Positions 1 to 11,458 of a stretch of DNA of 64,000 nt are shown in pieces. A program made the translations under genes and the position numbers. Within the stretch, counting starts at the first letter, position 1, and every line of letters begins with the position of its first letter. A model generated the notes under the pieces. The model made no database searches. It was not told where the DNA came from and saw only the letters and a list, made by a program, of their open reading frames with translations. Source of the stretch: Heterohyrax brucei (taxonomy: Eukaryota; Chordata; Mammalia; Hyracoidea; Procaviidae); NCBI GenBank assembly GCA_028571685.1, contig CM053146.1, forward strand, positions 63,335,431 to 63,399,430, in the 5' to 3' direction.

Positions 1-195
1 TGAGGGAAAATTTAAGCCTTAGGTTGTAATATTGAAGGATTCTATGGGCAAGATATTGGACAGCACAAGAAGCATCAAAGGAAAATGGAAAGAATGTACA
101 AAGTCACTGTACCCCCCCCAAAAAAATTAGTCAAAGTTCAACCATCTCAGGAGTTACAGTATGATCAAGAACTGATGTTGACAATGGTAGAGATG
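1..195 (+). mobile_element. RTE LINE fragment (sense)
   Basis: GATTCTATGGGCAAGATATT, followed by GCATCAAAGGAAAATGGAAA, matches by eye the reverse complement of the long RTE copies around 26620-26700. It is a decayed internal piece truncated by the window edge, with a C-run/A-run interruption near 113-127. Confidence 0.7.
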
Positions 196-214
196 ACTCA
201 AGAAGGTGATGTTT

Positions 215-335
215 GAAGACCGCTCATGTGTCAGATACTGTCTTAGGTTCTAGGGATATATCTGTGAACAGGGCAGACTCCACTACCCTCATGGGACTTA
301 CATGCCGAGTGGGTGGAACAACTGATAAAATGACT
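215..335 (+). repeat. L2 LINE fragment
   Basis: Shows the L2 3'-region wording: TGTCAGATACTGTCTTAGGT, then GTGAACAGGGCAGACTCC and CCCTCATGGGACTTACAT. Confidence 0.65.
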
Positions 336-886
336 CATCGTTGTTTCATTTGAAATTACTAGGTGGTAATAACTAAGCAAAGCCAGTTTAGGGGAAAAGA
401 GTTCCAAACATTCAATTTGAAGTGTGTTATACCCAGTATCTAGGAGCCTTGCATGTCATTGACTTTTAACTGGAAGATTGACAGTTCAAAGCCCACAGAG
501 TTGGCTCAGAAGACAGGCTTGGCAGTATACTTCAGAAAGTTAACAGCATTGAAAACTCTGTGGAACATTTCCACTCCCTACACATGGGATTGACATTAGT
601 TGGAATTGACTCAGTAACAGCTAAGAACAACGACATATCTGATGTGCAGTGGGAAATATGGGTCAAATACAGGTATAGGAGTTAAGGAGTGAGGTATGGA
701 TTCTTTTTAGGGAGTTGGTGTGTGTTCATTGAGATTAGTTTTATGACACCATGCAGTGTCAAATCATTTGCTGTCAAATCAATTCCAACTGAGGGCAACC
801 TCATATATTTTTTTACTGTAAATAACAGGATGCTCTCTGGCTTGTTTAAGCAGAAAAGAAACTTATTAAAAGCTATATGTGAAGGC

Positions 887-1930
887 AGATCCAAGATGGC
901 AGAGTAGTCAGATGCTTCCTGGGGTCCTTCTTAACACAAGAACCCAAAAAAACAAGTGAGCTAAGCAGCTACAGGAGGGAGAGATATTTCCAAAGCATCA
1001 AGGAGTTTTGCCAGTCCTGACCTGGTGGGAACTGATATCCCGCAGCTGGATCGGCTGGCATGCACGCAAGGCAAGCAGTGGTGTTCAGGATAAGTTTTCC
1101 ACATACAAAACAGACTGAGCAGTGAAGAGTCTACTCAGTCCTCTAGAACCAGTGGAAAGTGGTGCTTAGTCAGCAGAAGATAAGTGCATGTGTTTAACCT
1201 TTTGAGGGGATCGAAAAATACCCCTTTTGGAGAGAACCTCGCTCCCATGTACCTGCCCCCTCCCCTCTCTGCACTAGGCCACCAGCAGTGATAGCCACAT
1301 CCCCCATACTGGAAGAAATACCTTTCACATGCCCCATGCCATTCTCCCAGCCTTGAGGAGGAAACAAGCTAACAAACAGAAAAAATTAATATGCCAGCTC
1401 CCCTAAATCAAAAACGCTGGACAGGAACAGCTCCTTTGGCTAGACATAGGCACAAGGGATCCATGTACTTGGAAGGCCTTTGACGCCTGCACAGACCTGT
1501 GTGGGCTCATTTCAGCAGCATAACCCCTTATCAGCACGGTACAGCAGGATGTCCATCTGAAGCATGACCAGCTGTGCCAGCTCCACAGTGAAGGGGCAGG
1601 TTCCTGATGTTTGATACCACTCTGCCCCTCAGTCACAGTCCTCATGTCCCCCTGTCTGGTGACTGCACTCATGCCACCTAACCCCCTGCAAAAGGAGTCT
1701 AAGTGGAGCCTCCTAGTTCTTACCACCGGTGGCATCAGGTGCCCATAGTCTGGCTGCAAAACTCACCTACGTATGCACTTGAGGGAACAGGGATACACTT
1801 TGCTCCCAGACACTCAGGACAAACCTCAGCCCTCTGTATTGCTCATTGCAGGGCCTCCTTCTGCAGACAAATACCTGTATCTACTTTAGTTACCCCATCC
1901 CACCTAGGACTATAGATGACCAGCTACGTG
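887..1930 (+). mobile_element. L1 5' region-like sequence
   Basis: CCAAGATGGCAGAGTAG followed by AACCCAAAAAAACAAGTGAG resembles the start of mammalian L1 5' UTRs. The GC-rich stretch after it fits a 5' UTR. Body similarity is uncertain and the downstream edge is a guess. An antisense open frame of 118 codons (1403-1759) lies inside it and is not considered a gene. Confidence 0.45.
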
Positions 1931-2435
1931 GACATGGAACTGAATGCGTACAAGAAAAGTAAATAGCTCTGTGGTCACATACCTAGTAATGGATCTAATC
2001 AGCAAAGACCTCTTTGGCAGCAAAAGTACTGTTTGCCTCATTGTTAGTGTGATTATTGAAGGTACTTATCTAGGGTTTAGAAAGAATAACTTGACCTGCT
2101 TGAACAAGGTAATAACTGATCATGTATATATACATGATCTCTCAGAACGCTGAAGAATTTTACTTTCTCACAATTTGTGTTGTAACAAGAATGTGCATTA
2201 AGCATATGCTATGCTCTAGGCGTATGCTAGGCACTCAACTTGAAAAGATGAGCAAACTAACCATAGCCTTTGCCCAACTTAAGCAGTTTTGCATGAATTA
2301 TATTCTGTTTTCTATAATTTAAACATATTTAAAGGCTTTGTTTCAGACTCAGAAGATAAATGTTTATGATGGCCCCAAGAAAATTGAAGTATACCTCATA
2401 CTAAACACTTCTGAAAAGTAGTTTGTTTTAAGCTT

Positions 2436-2885
2436 TGTGATGGTTAAGGTTGTGTGTCAACTTGACTGGGCTATGATTCTTAATGTTTTGGCAGTTATGT
2501 AATGATATGTTTGTCCTCCATTTTGCAATGTAATCACATCTGTGGCATGATCTGACGTGATCAGTCTCAGTTGGAAGTTTCCTTGGGGGTGTGGCCTGCA
2601 TCCACTGTACATGGGTGTTCTAGCAAAGCTTGCTGCTCTGGATCCTCCAACCAGCTTATCATCTGACCTCCAGTTTCTGGGACTTGAACCAGTAGCCTCC
2701 CATATTGCTTGCCTGTCTTGAGATTTATCAGTCTACAGCTTATGAGCATGGTCTTAGATTGATCAACCCCTGCAACTATCTGAGTCAAAAGAAGCCTTCA
2801 GCCTAGTCTCTTACCCCACTGCATGAATTTTACACTAGAGATCTCTACAGCTGCATGAGCCATTTTCTTGAGAAAAATTTCTATG
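2436..2885 (+). mobile_element. ERVL/MLT2-like LTR remnant
   Basis: Begins TGATGGTTAAGGTTGTGTGT then CAACTTGACTGGGCTATGA, and ends near GCATGAGCCATTTTCTTGAG. Both match the start and end wording of MLT2-type LTRs (ERVL class). The middle differs, so it may be a lineage-specific relative. It is a solo-LTR-like remnant with no coding region. Confidence 0.5.
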
Positions 2886-2887
2886 TC

Positions 2888-3463
2888 TACGAGGTCTGAC
2901 AATTAAGTCCATGAACTTAATTGTTCTAAGTGCTACCAACATACCTCATTGCTAAATATCACTATGGTTATCTTCAAAGTACTCCCCCTCAGGAAGCTAT
3001 GTACCAATGCCAGTGCCTAGTTAACCCTTCAAAGCAATTTTGGTACTCTTTCTTGAATGGTCATTGCACACAGTGGCAAGATAGCAAGTTCACGAATTTA
3101 ATTATATAGTTGTCAGTGAGGGAGTTTTTAGCCAGTAAACTAGTAACTGTATTGCAACACTCTCCCTACACAGCTGATCTGGCCCCTAATGACTTTTTTC
3201 TTTACCTGACAATAAAGGAATATTGAAAAGAAGATATTTTGCTGTCATTCAGAACATCAAGGGTAATATGACAACAGCTCTGATGGCCATTACAGAAAAA
3301 GAGTTCCACAATTGCTTTGAAGGGTGGACTAGACACTGCTGTTGGTGCATAGCTTCCCAAGGAGAGTACTCAGAGGGTGACTGTAGTGATGATGATATTC
3401 AGCCATGAGGTATGTGGTACTTTTCCTAGGATGAGTTCACAAACTTAACTGGCAGTCATCGTG
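2888..3463 (+). mobile_element. mariner-derived element, copy 1, with long inverted arms
   Basis: The left end is ACGAGGTCTGACAATTAAGT. The right end, AACTTAACTGGCAGTCATCG, is its diverged inverse. On the + strand, CTGATCTGGCCCCTAATGAC reads SPDLAPND-FFLYLTIKE, and further on CIASQGEYSEGD; these are the C-terminal signatures of mariner transposase. The first 180 bases or so (2888-3066) are an inverted copy of the last 180 (3285-3463): for example AGGAAGCTATGTACCA on the left mirrors GGTGCATAGCTTCCC on the right. The catalytic core is missing, so the copy cannot encode a transposase. Confidence 0.8.
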
Positions 3464-3502
3464 TGTGTGTGCACGTGCGTGTGTGTGTGTATGTACATGC
3501 TT

Positions 3503-3652
3503 CACTGGTTGACCTAGTGGTTAAGAACTCAGCTCCTAATCAAAGGGTCAGCCGTTCAGATCCACCAGCCAGTCCTTGGAAACCTAGTGGGGAAGTTCTA
3601 CTCAGTCTTACAGGGACCCTATGAGCCAGAATTGACTTGATGGCAATGGGTC
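3503..3652 (+). mobile_element. AfroSINE-type tRNA-derived SINE
   Basis: Shows CTAGTGGTTAAGAACTCAGC, then TCCTTGGAAACC, GGGGAAGTTCTACTCAGTC and GGACCCTATGAGCCAGAATT. The tail is continuous with the GT microsatellite that follows. Confidence 0.85.
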
Positions 3653-3655
3653 GGA

Positions 3656-3656
<1 letters not shown>

Positions 3657-3698
<42 letters not shown>
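3657..3698. repeat. (GT)n microsatellite
   Basis: An uninterrupted TG/GT run of about 40 bases at the tail of the SINE. A second, impure GT tract lies at 3460-3492. Confidence 0.95.
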
Positions 3699-3699
<1 letters not shown>

Positions 3700-4544
3700 A
3701 CATATATAAATGCACACTTCACTACTTTTGCTTCTTTAGAGAACACGGTTAAGACAACTTGTATTTTAATATTGGCATAAAATATGAACGTTTTGATGAG
3801 AACACAGTTGGGTAATATTAACCTTGTTGCTTAAAACATTAAATAATAGAACTAAGTAACAAAACAGGTTAAAGAAAAATTGAAATTGAGTGTAGGAGAC
3901 TATTTCTGGAGCCATAAGATTCATATAACCTACCCTGACCAAATTTTTTCTTCCGTACCAGCAGTCCCTGTGGACATCAGTTAAGCATGCCGTGGATAAA
4001 GGGACACTCACATGCTCCAGAAGATTAGCGTTAACTGATTGACTCTATTCACTAGGACTGTGTCTTCCCTGCTCAGCTAGTTCAGGATCCTAGATGTGAA
4101 CTTGGTGAAGAAAAGGCAAATCACTCACAAATTGAAGTGCAGGAAGTTTTTACTGAATCCCCGGGTTTCAACCACCAAGAGTTTTATTGACTATGTAATA
4201 ATTTTGGGGACAACACTAAGAGTTAACAAGAAGTCAAAATTGTAGAACCCTGAAAGGATTTTGATACTCATCTGTTCTGTCCTTTAATTTACAGAGTGTT
4301 TTCTTAAGCTCAAACCCACACACATTTTTAAAAGTTATTATATGCTAATTACTGCAAAACTAATATACTGTGTCTAGTTTCAAAAAGAATAAAAATGTAT
4401 AAGTATATAAAAATAAAATCCTGTGGTCCAACTCCACAAAAATAACATCTGCTAGCACTTCAGCTTTTATTTTTCTAGAATTCTTTCTAGGCATATCTCA
4501 GTATATATGTGTGTACATGTGTGTAAGGTACAAAAATGGGATCA

Positions 4545-4745
4545 CAAGCTGTTCTGCAGTACACAACAGCAGTTAAACACCCTGACTTTGGAATCAGATC
4601 ATCCTGGGCTTAAATCCTGGCTTTCAGTTGCTAGCATAAGACTTTGGCCAGGGTCCTTATCTCTAAATTAAATATAATAATGTACCTGTTCATAAAGCTG
4701 TTAAGAATAGTAAAGGAAATATTATATGTGAAGTGCTTAATCTGT
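4545..4745 (+). repeat. MIR SINE
   Basis: CTTTGGAATCAGATCATCCT, GGGCTTAAATCCTGGCT and GTGAAGTGCTTAAT follow the MIR order (SINE head, core and 3' part). Confidence 0.75.
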
Positions 4746-5437
4746 CATTTCATAAAAGTACTTCTGTTGTCCTGTGTTGTACCACACTGACTCCTTATTA
4801 CCATCATTAGATTGAGGGTAGGAGACAGGCACAAATACATTCTGTGCAGTTTTGTTTATTTGTTTGCCTCCTTAAAGTAAGTACACTGTACACTGGGAAA
4901 AATAGTTAAAATTTTATTCTGGCTTATAAAACCTATCTAACCATTTATGTTCTTCTGTAAAATTCTATTTTATGATTAAAATTTTTGGAAGACAAAATGC
5001 AATTCAAAACTGATCTCATTAACAAAACGTAGTAAGTGGTGGGTTCTTTTGAAAATAGTAAAATGAATGAGCTTCTTATCAGTGTCTTCTATTTCATCTT
5101 AATATATGTGCAGTTTTCATATTACCACAAAAAGTAGTGTAGTACATTGTATAAGTAACATAGATACCCTACTTAGTTGTACTGTTTTATCTTTATTTAA
5201 GAAGAATTTTATATTACTTTATAACTTGCATTAATTTCCAAGAATAAATACATTTTTGGCCCAAATTGATATGGAAAGCTAAACACTGTCTAAAATTAGC
5301 TTAATTAAAAGACTAAATTTGTTTCAAGTTTTTATACTTTTCATAATTTAATGCAAAAACTAAATGTGTGTATACAAAACAGATGTAGAGTTAAATTTTG
5401 TGATGATGGAAGTAAATGTTCTCCTTTTTTTCTGCAG

Positions 5438-5472
5438 TTCAACTGAGAAGTCATTTCCTTGGAGATCATCAG
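5438..5472 (+). CDS. PKP4: PKP4 head-domain exon, 35-nt micro-exon (STEKSFPWRSS)
   Basis: A pyrimidine-rich acceptor ending TTTCTGCAG precedes the exon. The donor is CAG|GTATGG. The exon supplies the last base of one codon, eleven codons reading S-T-E-K-S-F-P-W-R-S-S, and the first base of a GAT codon completed by the next exon. This matches the plakophilin-4 segment just after the N-terminal coiled coil, around residues 82-94 (usual residue at the last S is T, from memory). The exon enters in phase 2 and leaves in phase 1. At 35 nt its skipping would shift the frame, so it is probably constitutive. It sits between an intron of more than 5.4 kb and one of 28 kb, an isolated position for so small an exon. 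A longer open frame over it (5364-5579) is chance read-through of intron. Confidence 0.9.
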
Positions 5473-6034
5473 GTATGGCCTTTTATTACATTTTTAAAAA
5501 AAAACCTCTGTGTGTCACACCTACTACAGAAGCAGTTTCATGGCTTGCTTTCTTAATTTTCTGCCTCTTGGTAAAATAAGCCAAACAAAGCCTTTAATAC
5601 TAACAGTATTTGGTTGCTTTGCTTTGAGTTAGTAGATTTTAATATGCCTAATTTTTAAACAGAATAGATTTGTACCTGTCAGCTATAAAAAAGTTAAAGC
5701 ATTGGACAGCAACATTTTTAATGTTAATCTGATACCTGAAAATTATCTTTTCCATGAGAAGGAAACACTGAAATGCCCTCAGAAAAGGCTATTGTATAAT
5801 CTTAGACAACTGACTAATCGTTTATATAAATCATAGTCTTGCCTGAAGAGTTCATTTTCATTATGTTTCCAGATCTATAATATTTGATATTTTGTAATGT
5901 AGTCTAGTGTAGTCTGCTAGTTTTTAATATGATCTTTTTATCTTTTTGTCCTAAGTTAACCTCATAGAAAGGATGAATTTGTCTTATGAAGAGTGGCCTG
6001 TCACTTTCATAGATATTTGATGTCTTCATACTCA

Positions 6035-6160
6035 GTATTGATTCAGCAAATGTTTGTTGACCACCATCAACTATGCACATTGTTGGGTAGCCAGTGATGG
6101 CCATGAGACACATATGTCCCCTCCCTTACCGTGGAGCACTAGTGTAAAGCGTAGTGCCAA
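6035..6160 (+). repeat. L2 LINE fragment
   Basis: GATTCAGCAAATGTTTGTTG followed by CAGTGATGGCCATGAGACAC resembles the L2 3' part. It is short and decayed. Confidence 0.45.
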
Positions 6161-7404
6161 AAACCCCGTGCAGTTTTTTTAAGTGCTACAGTAGACTTCA
6201 GTATCTGTATACTTTAGTGCTTTTCAAACAGGACTTGAATTGAGTAAAATTCAAGACTACCGAATGCCTGGTATCTGATCTTACCTAAATCAGCTGCCAG
6301 GATTCTGTTGTTACTTACGGTACATTCAGTAATACATTTAGTGTTTCACAAAGAAACTATTTCTAAGAAATGTATTGTTCACACAAACATGTGGAAAGCT
6401 ACCTAACAGTGGAATATAAACTATAGCTTAATACAAGAAGAGAGACATATTGAAATAATATGTGATAGCTAAATAAGTGTTATGTGGGAAACATTATTCT
6501 TAGTGGACAACTCACTTGAGAGACAACTTTGCAGTGAAGGTGGCCCTGGAACTTAGGACTTTTGGTGGCCAGTTGGTGGAGAGGACGTTGTCACTGAGCC
6601 ACAGAAGAGAGAGCAGAAATTTCATGTGGGAACATTTTAAAGTGGTTTGGGAAATGTGACAGTGTGCAAAGGCTAGGGAACTCTATTGGATTGGACTGTA
6701 GAGGTCTGTGAATAGAAGTACTGTAAACTCCCTTGCACATGTAGGGGGCCTCTAAAATTCATGTGAACAGAAAGTCACAAAATTAAAACATCCTTCAGGA
6801 GGAATAGCAAAACTGTGAACTAGAAGGAGGAAAAATTAGTGGCCATGAGACACTTGAAAGTGTATTGCAGAATTTAGAGTGTGGGATAATCTAAACCAAG
6901 ATTCCTAGGCATTTAGAGACTATTTGGATGTGGAAGGAGTAGACCGTGGTCACATGGAAGTTTTGAGTTTGAGAAGATGGTAAAACCATTAAAAACAATT
7001 GGGAAAGTGAAGATGTAGAGAGCCAGCTTTAGAGCAATGTGAAAGATTTCAAATTTCTGTATGTTGCATTTGGAATGATTAATGGGCAGGGAATGGAAAC
7101 ATTTAATAAGCATTTAGAATTGAAAATAGTAAAGAATGCCCCTAATTAAATGTGGGAAAAAACATGTCAGTTAAACTGATAGATCTGTGCATATTAATCC
7201 TGAGTTTTGTGGTTTAGGCTTATAGACAGAGTGCTGTGGATAAGGAACAACCAAGTCTGAGAGAGCAAAGCTACAACTCAGGATGACAACCTTGGCTGAG
7301 CGAAAGCTGCTACTTTTCATACTCCGGGTATAATGAGAAAATGATAGCTAGCTGGAGCTGAGAGAGGGGAGGTGGCTGGCTCACAATGTTTTCTCCCCAC
7401 TTTT

Positions 7405-7560
7405 TCAGAGATCTTAAGTTTGATTTATACTTAGGACAGGAACTATTACTTTTCTGTTCACCAGGTATCCAAGGACCTGGCACAGTGCCTTGTATATAGG
7501 AAACCATCGGTAATGAACCACATGAGTGAATATATGTATGCATGCTTGGATGAATAAAGA
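7405..7560 (+). repeat. L2 3'-end fragment
   Basis: ACCTGGCACAGTGCCTTGTA, followed by a GAATGAA-like end (TGGATGAATAAA), matches the L2 3' terminus. Confidence 0.5.
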
Positions 7561-7725
7561 AATGTCATCAGGGTATTTGAGTATGTGTACGTACACACAC
7601 GTAAAAGCTTCTAAGCCTTTGGAAAGTATCACTCTCTCTACCTCAGTGCCTAGGAAAGTCTAACCTTTAGTATAATAATACCCTTAATGATTGAAAGGAG
7701 CAAATGTTAATTTAGTATGACAGTA

Positions 7726-8287
7726 TACGAGGTCTGACAAGTCCATGAACTTAATTGTTCTAAGTGCTACATGCTTCCTTGCTGAATATCACTGCAGTCA
7801 CCTTTGAAATACTCCCCTTGGGAAGCTATGCACCACTGCTAGTGCCTAGTGCAACCCTTCAAAGCAATTGTGAAACTCTTTCTGCAATGGCCGTTGTGCA
7901 TGATGGCATGGTAGCAAGTCTGCAAACTTTAATTGTATAGTTTCCTCTGAGGGAGTTTTTAGCCAGTAAACAAATAACTGTATTGGAACACTCTCCCTGC
8001 TCACCTGATCTGGCCCCCAGTGACTTTTTTCTTTACCTGACAGTAAAGGAAATATTGAAAGGAAGACATTTTCATGACACTGAGGACATCAGGACACTCA
8101 GACAGCTCTGATGGCCAATCCGGAAAAAAGAGTTTCTAAATTGCCTTGAAAGGTGGTCTAGACGCTGGTGTCCAGTACATAGCTTCCCAAGGGGGGTACT
8201 TCGAAGGTGGCTGTAGTAATATTCAACAGTCAGGTACGTAGCATTGTTTCTAGAATGAGTTTGTGTGCTTAATTGTCAGCTCTCATA
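7726..8287 (+). mobile_element. mariner-derived element, copy 2, with long inverted arms
   Basis: Begins TACGAGGTCTGACAAG and ends TTGTCAGCTCTCATA, which are inverted to each other, with TA at each border. It shares with copy 1 both the internal deletion and the unusual inverted arm (7726-7910 against 8110-8287): GGGAAGCTATGCACC on the left mirrors GTACATAGCTTCCCAAGG on the right. CCTGATCTGGCCCCCAGTGA again reads as the mariner PDLAP motif. There is no intact transposase. Confidence 0.8.
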
Positions 8288-8537
8288 CACCTGGAAAAAC
8301 GATATGGAGCAGTTACAAGTTTTTTAAATTCTCAGAGTTATAATACTCAAAGCGTTCTTTTGATTCTTTACAGTGCAGGTAAAACCTTTGCAATCAAACA
8401 GGACATTAACCCCATTAACCACAGCATGACAGGTCTGCCTTTGTGCTGGATCCATCCACTTACAGTTGTGGGACATTAGCAGTCACTGTTGTCTTTCAGT
8501 TCTCTATCACTCTGTTGTTGTGGTAGGATTCTAGGTA

Positions 8538-8610
8538 AATTTATTTTTCTTTCTTTCTTTCTTTCTTCTCCTTTCCCCTTCCCCTTCCCCTTCCTTCCCT
8601 CCCACCCCCC
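8538..8610. repeat. Pyrimidine-rich simple repeat (TTTC/CCTT)n
   Basis: TTTC units pass into CCCCTT and CCTTCCCT units, ending in a C run. Confidence 0.9.
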
Positions 8611-8655
8611 GTGGTGTAGTAGTTAGTAAAGAGCTTGGCTGCTAACCCCAAGGTA
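8608..8655 (+). mobile_element. AfroSINE 5' fragment
   Basis: CGTGGTGTAGTAGTTAGTAA and GCTTGGCTGCTAACCCCAAG are the SINE head. It is truncated against the antisense L1 that follows. Confidence 0.75.
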
Positions 8656-9410
8656 GTGCTTTATTGAGATAGAATTCAGATAAACATTTCACTCATTTAA
8701 ACTGCACAACTGTGGTTTTTATTACATTCGCAGAGTTGTGCAACCTTTATCACATCAATTTTAGTTATTTTTATGAACTCAAACATTGTACCCGTTAACC
8801 ATCACTCCTCATTTCCCCTCATGCTGTCTGGCTTTATGTCCATGTCCAGATTTGGCCTGTTTGGGGCATTTCATATAAATGAAATCATATACCGTATGGT
8901 CTTGGTGACTGGCTTATTTTACTTAGCACAATGTATTCACAGTTCACCTATGTCATAGCATATATCAGGACTTCATTTCCTTTTGTTGACAAATATTTCA
9001 TTGTATCAGTATACCACATTTTATTTATCAATCAGTGGTTATATGATGGATACATGGATTGTTTCCTACTTCTTACTGTTATGAATAATGCTAGTAGGAA
9101 CATTCACATAGAGATTTCTGTGTGATGTTCTCTTTTTCCCTTTGTGTGTGTGTATGTTACCCATTCAGTTTGGTGTGCACCTGCTGGTGATAGTACCAGG
9201 TCACGTGATGACTGTGCATTTCACTTGGAGGAACTACTAGACGAGTTTCCACAATGGCTGCACCATTTCACCAGCCCAGCAGCTGCATATGAGGGTCCTA
9301 ATTTTTCTATATCCTTTTAAACACTTGCTTTTGTTTTTGTTGAATATAGATATCCTGTTAGGAATGAAATATTATCTCATTATGGTTTGGGTTTGCGTTT
9401 TCTTTGTGGC
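8656..9410 (-). mobile_element. L1 3' region, antisense
   Basis: TTTATTGAGATAGAATTCAG and CAGAGTTGTGCAACC are the reverse complement of a typical L1 3' end. CATTTCATATAAATGAAATC and TATACCACATTTTATTTATC follow in the expected antisense order. Confidence 0.8.
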
Positions 9411-9514
9411 TAACCTAGCTTTTTTCCCTTAGTTAACTTTTAGCTTTCTCTCTTCAAACAAGGGTGAAGAATATAAAGCTTGTTCTATTTTAATGTGCCC
9501 GGTTACCTTCCTGT

Positions 9515-10220
9515 GTTAATTGTTGGTTACTTTTTAAAAATAGTTCTCTTCCTGATTGAAAATATGATATACCAATCATAGACTATTTGAAAATACTGAA
9601 AAGTATAAAGAGAAAATTAAATTACTTATCATCAATATCATTACTTAATCTTTCTGTACATGTGTGTTATGTGTTACTTTATGTTTTCTTTTTAAACAAA
9701 ATTGGGTTATACTGTATGTGCAGTTATATTTGCTCCTTTTTCACATATTATATAACCATTTACCGTTTAATATAAAAGTCTTCTCTAGCTTTATCTTCAG
9801 TACTGCATAATTGATTTATTCTAGAGATGCATCTTGAACAGTTGCCTGGCACATGGTTGTCAGTGCTTAAGATAACCATCCTTGCCCTCTTAAGAGTTTC
9901 AGGTCTAATGGAGGTGAGAGATGCTAAGCCAGTAACTATATATACCGCACAATTAGTGGGGAAGTGCTGTAAAGGAAAGCTATAAGTATATACCATACTT
10001 ATTATATCTCTATTATTGGACATCAAAGTTCATTTTAATTGCATAAATGACATTGGGGCAAACATCCCTACATGTAAAATTACATCCCGCGCCTTTGATT
10101 TACCTCAGGCTAGATTTTTAGAAGGAAAATTACTGAGTTAGATTTTGTGAATATTTTTAAGGCGTTTAATATGTGTAACCAAGTTGCTTTCCTGAAAGAT
10201 TGTAATAATTTTTTCTTGCT
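9515..10220 (-). mobile_element. L1M-like remnant with L2-like insertion
   Basis: The pattern around 9700-9760 (TCACATATTATATAACCATT) and 10120-10200 (AATTACTGAGTTAGATTTTG) resembles antisense L1M 3' sequence. At 9830-9990, GCCTGGCACATGG and TCAGGTCTAATGGAGG look L2-like. It is weakly conserved. Confidence 0.35.
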
Positions 10221-11060
10221 CTAGTTATGTGAGCTAGATGAGAAGCCATAGTGTCTCTTTAGTGTCATTGTTTGCATTTTTAATCATCTGGAAATAAAAT
10301 ATCCTACATTCTTTCACCACCACCAGAATAGTTGGTATAAAGTGCTAGTTTTTTCTGCTGCTTTTACTATAACATTTTTTTCTTTATCATTTTTCAAGCA
10401 GAAATACTACGTGTACTATGTAAACTATCTTGTTTTTAAAATGAGGCAGTGTTACCTAGCATGAGGGAGGAGTAGCTTGAATGTGAAAAACATTTAAAAG
10501 GTCTTCAGGCTACTTTGTCTGTTTTGTCTTTTGGGCTTTCTCAAAGAAACATCTTTGTTCATTTTCTTGTTGAATAAGAAGTTATGCAAAAGAATTTAAG
10601 ACTGAAAGGTTGTTATTTTGGTCCTCATTTTTCTTTAATATCTTAAATCTTTGCTTGCAGACCATTTTTTCTACATTTTTTACTATTACTTTTACAAATT
10701 TGACTTGAAAAGCTTAGCACTTTAAAAGCTTCTCAGCATTAAATAAGGTGAATTTGTTAGAGGGCAGTAGTTTGATTGCTGCTTGGAAAAGACCTCTACC
10801 TACTCTTGTGTTTTCAGGATATTCTATTCTGTTGAAATGCCAGAACCTGAGACCACTTGCTGAAGTTTCTTTTTAAATAGCTAACTTTTTGCAGCATCAT
10901 CTTCCAGGGAAGATCTAAGAATGCCCTAGGAGAAAAAAGATGTACGTTTCTTTATGATTCATTTTAGGAGACTTTGGCTTGCTTACTTTTTGAGGTTGTG
11001 TGGTTTGTTTTTATCCTGTAGTAATGATGAACGTGGGAGAAAAATGTGCCGTTCTGCTTT

Positions 11061-11190
11061 GGTAAAGACTGACAGCCTTGGAAGCCCTGTAGGGCAGTTC
11101 TACTCCGCCCTGTAGGGCAGTTCTACTCCGCCCTGTAGGGACACTATGAGTCAGAATTGACTCAGTAGCAGGTGGCTTTGGGTTGGTTTT
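11061..11190 (+). mobile_element. AfroSINE 3' part with internal tandem duplication
   Basis: Retains the long-form segment GACAGCCTTGGAAGCCC and the tail GACACTATGAGTCAGAATTG. A 23-bp unit, CCCTGTAGGGCAGTTCTACT plus CCG, is repeated in tandem from 11085 (about 2.4 copies). Confidence 0.85.
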
Positions 11191-11458
11191 CTTATGTGAA
11201 GAGAGCCTCTGTGAAAGTAAAAAACCAGAACTCCTCAACTCATATTTTAAAGCCTATAAGCTATAAGATAGTATTTCCAAGAGTAGAGAAGATCTACCCA
11301 TTATTCTCTCAGGTGAGCTGAGAAGAAGTCTTAACGAGAATTTTCCCTAGAAGTAATACAGTAGTTTGAAGCATTCATACTTTATCTTAATTTACCTTTT
11401 GCATTCCCTCCACATTTTCTAGAGTATTGACATTAGATATTTGCTCTCTAAAATCATA

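Larger units (their letters stand above)
1..5437 (+). other. PKP4: PKP4 intron (3' part), phase 2
   Basis: This is the downstream end of the intron before the 35-nt exon. In order it holds an RTE fragment, an L2 piece, an L1 5' region-like stretch, an LTR-like stretch, a mariner, an AfroSINE, a GT microsatellite and a MIR. In 335-885, 1960-2435, 3700-4545 and 4750-5430 I see only AT-rich sequence with no feature I can name. Confidence 0.85.

Noticed and set aside
1403..1759. 118-codon antisense open frame in the L1-like 5' region
   Set aside because: No recognisable protein, and it sits in a GC-rich repeat-derived stretch. There is no evidence that it is an ORF0-like product.
2567..2788. 73-codon minus-strand open frame
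   Set aside because: It is inside an LTR-like remnant and has no protein similarity I recognise.
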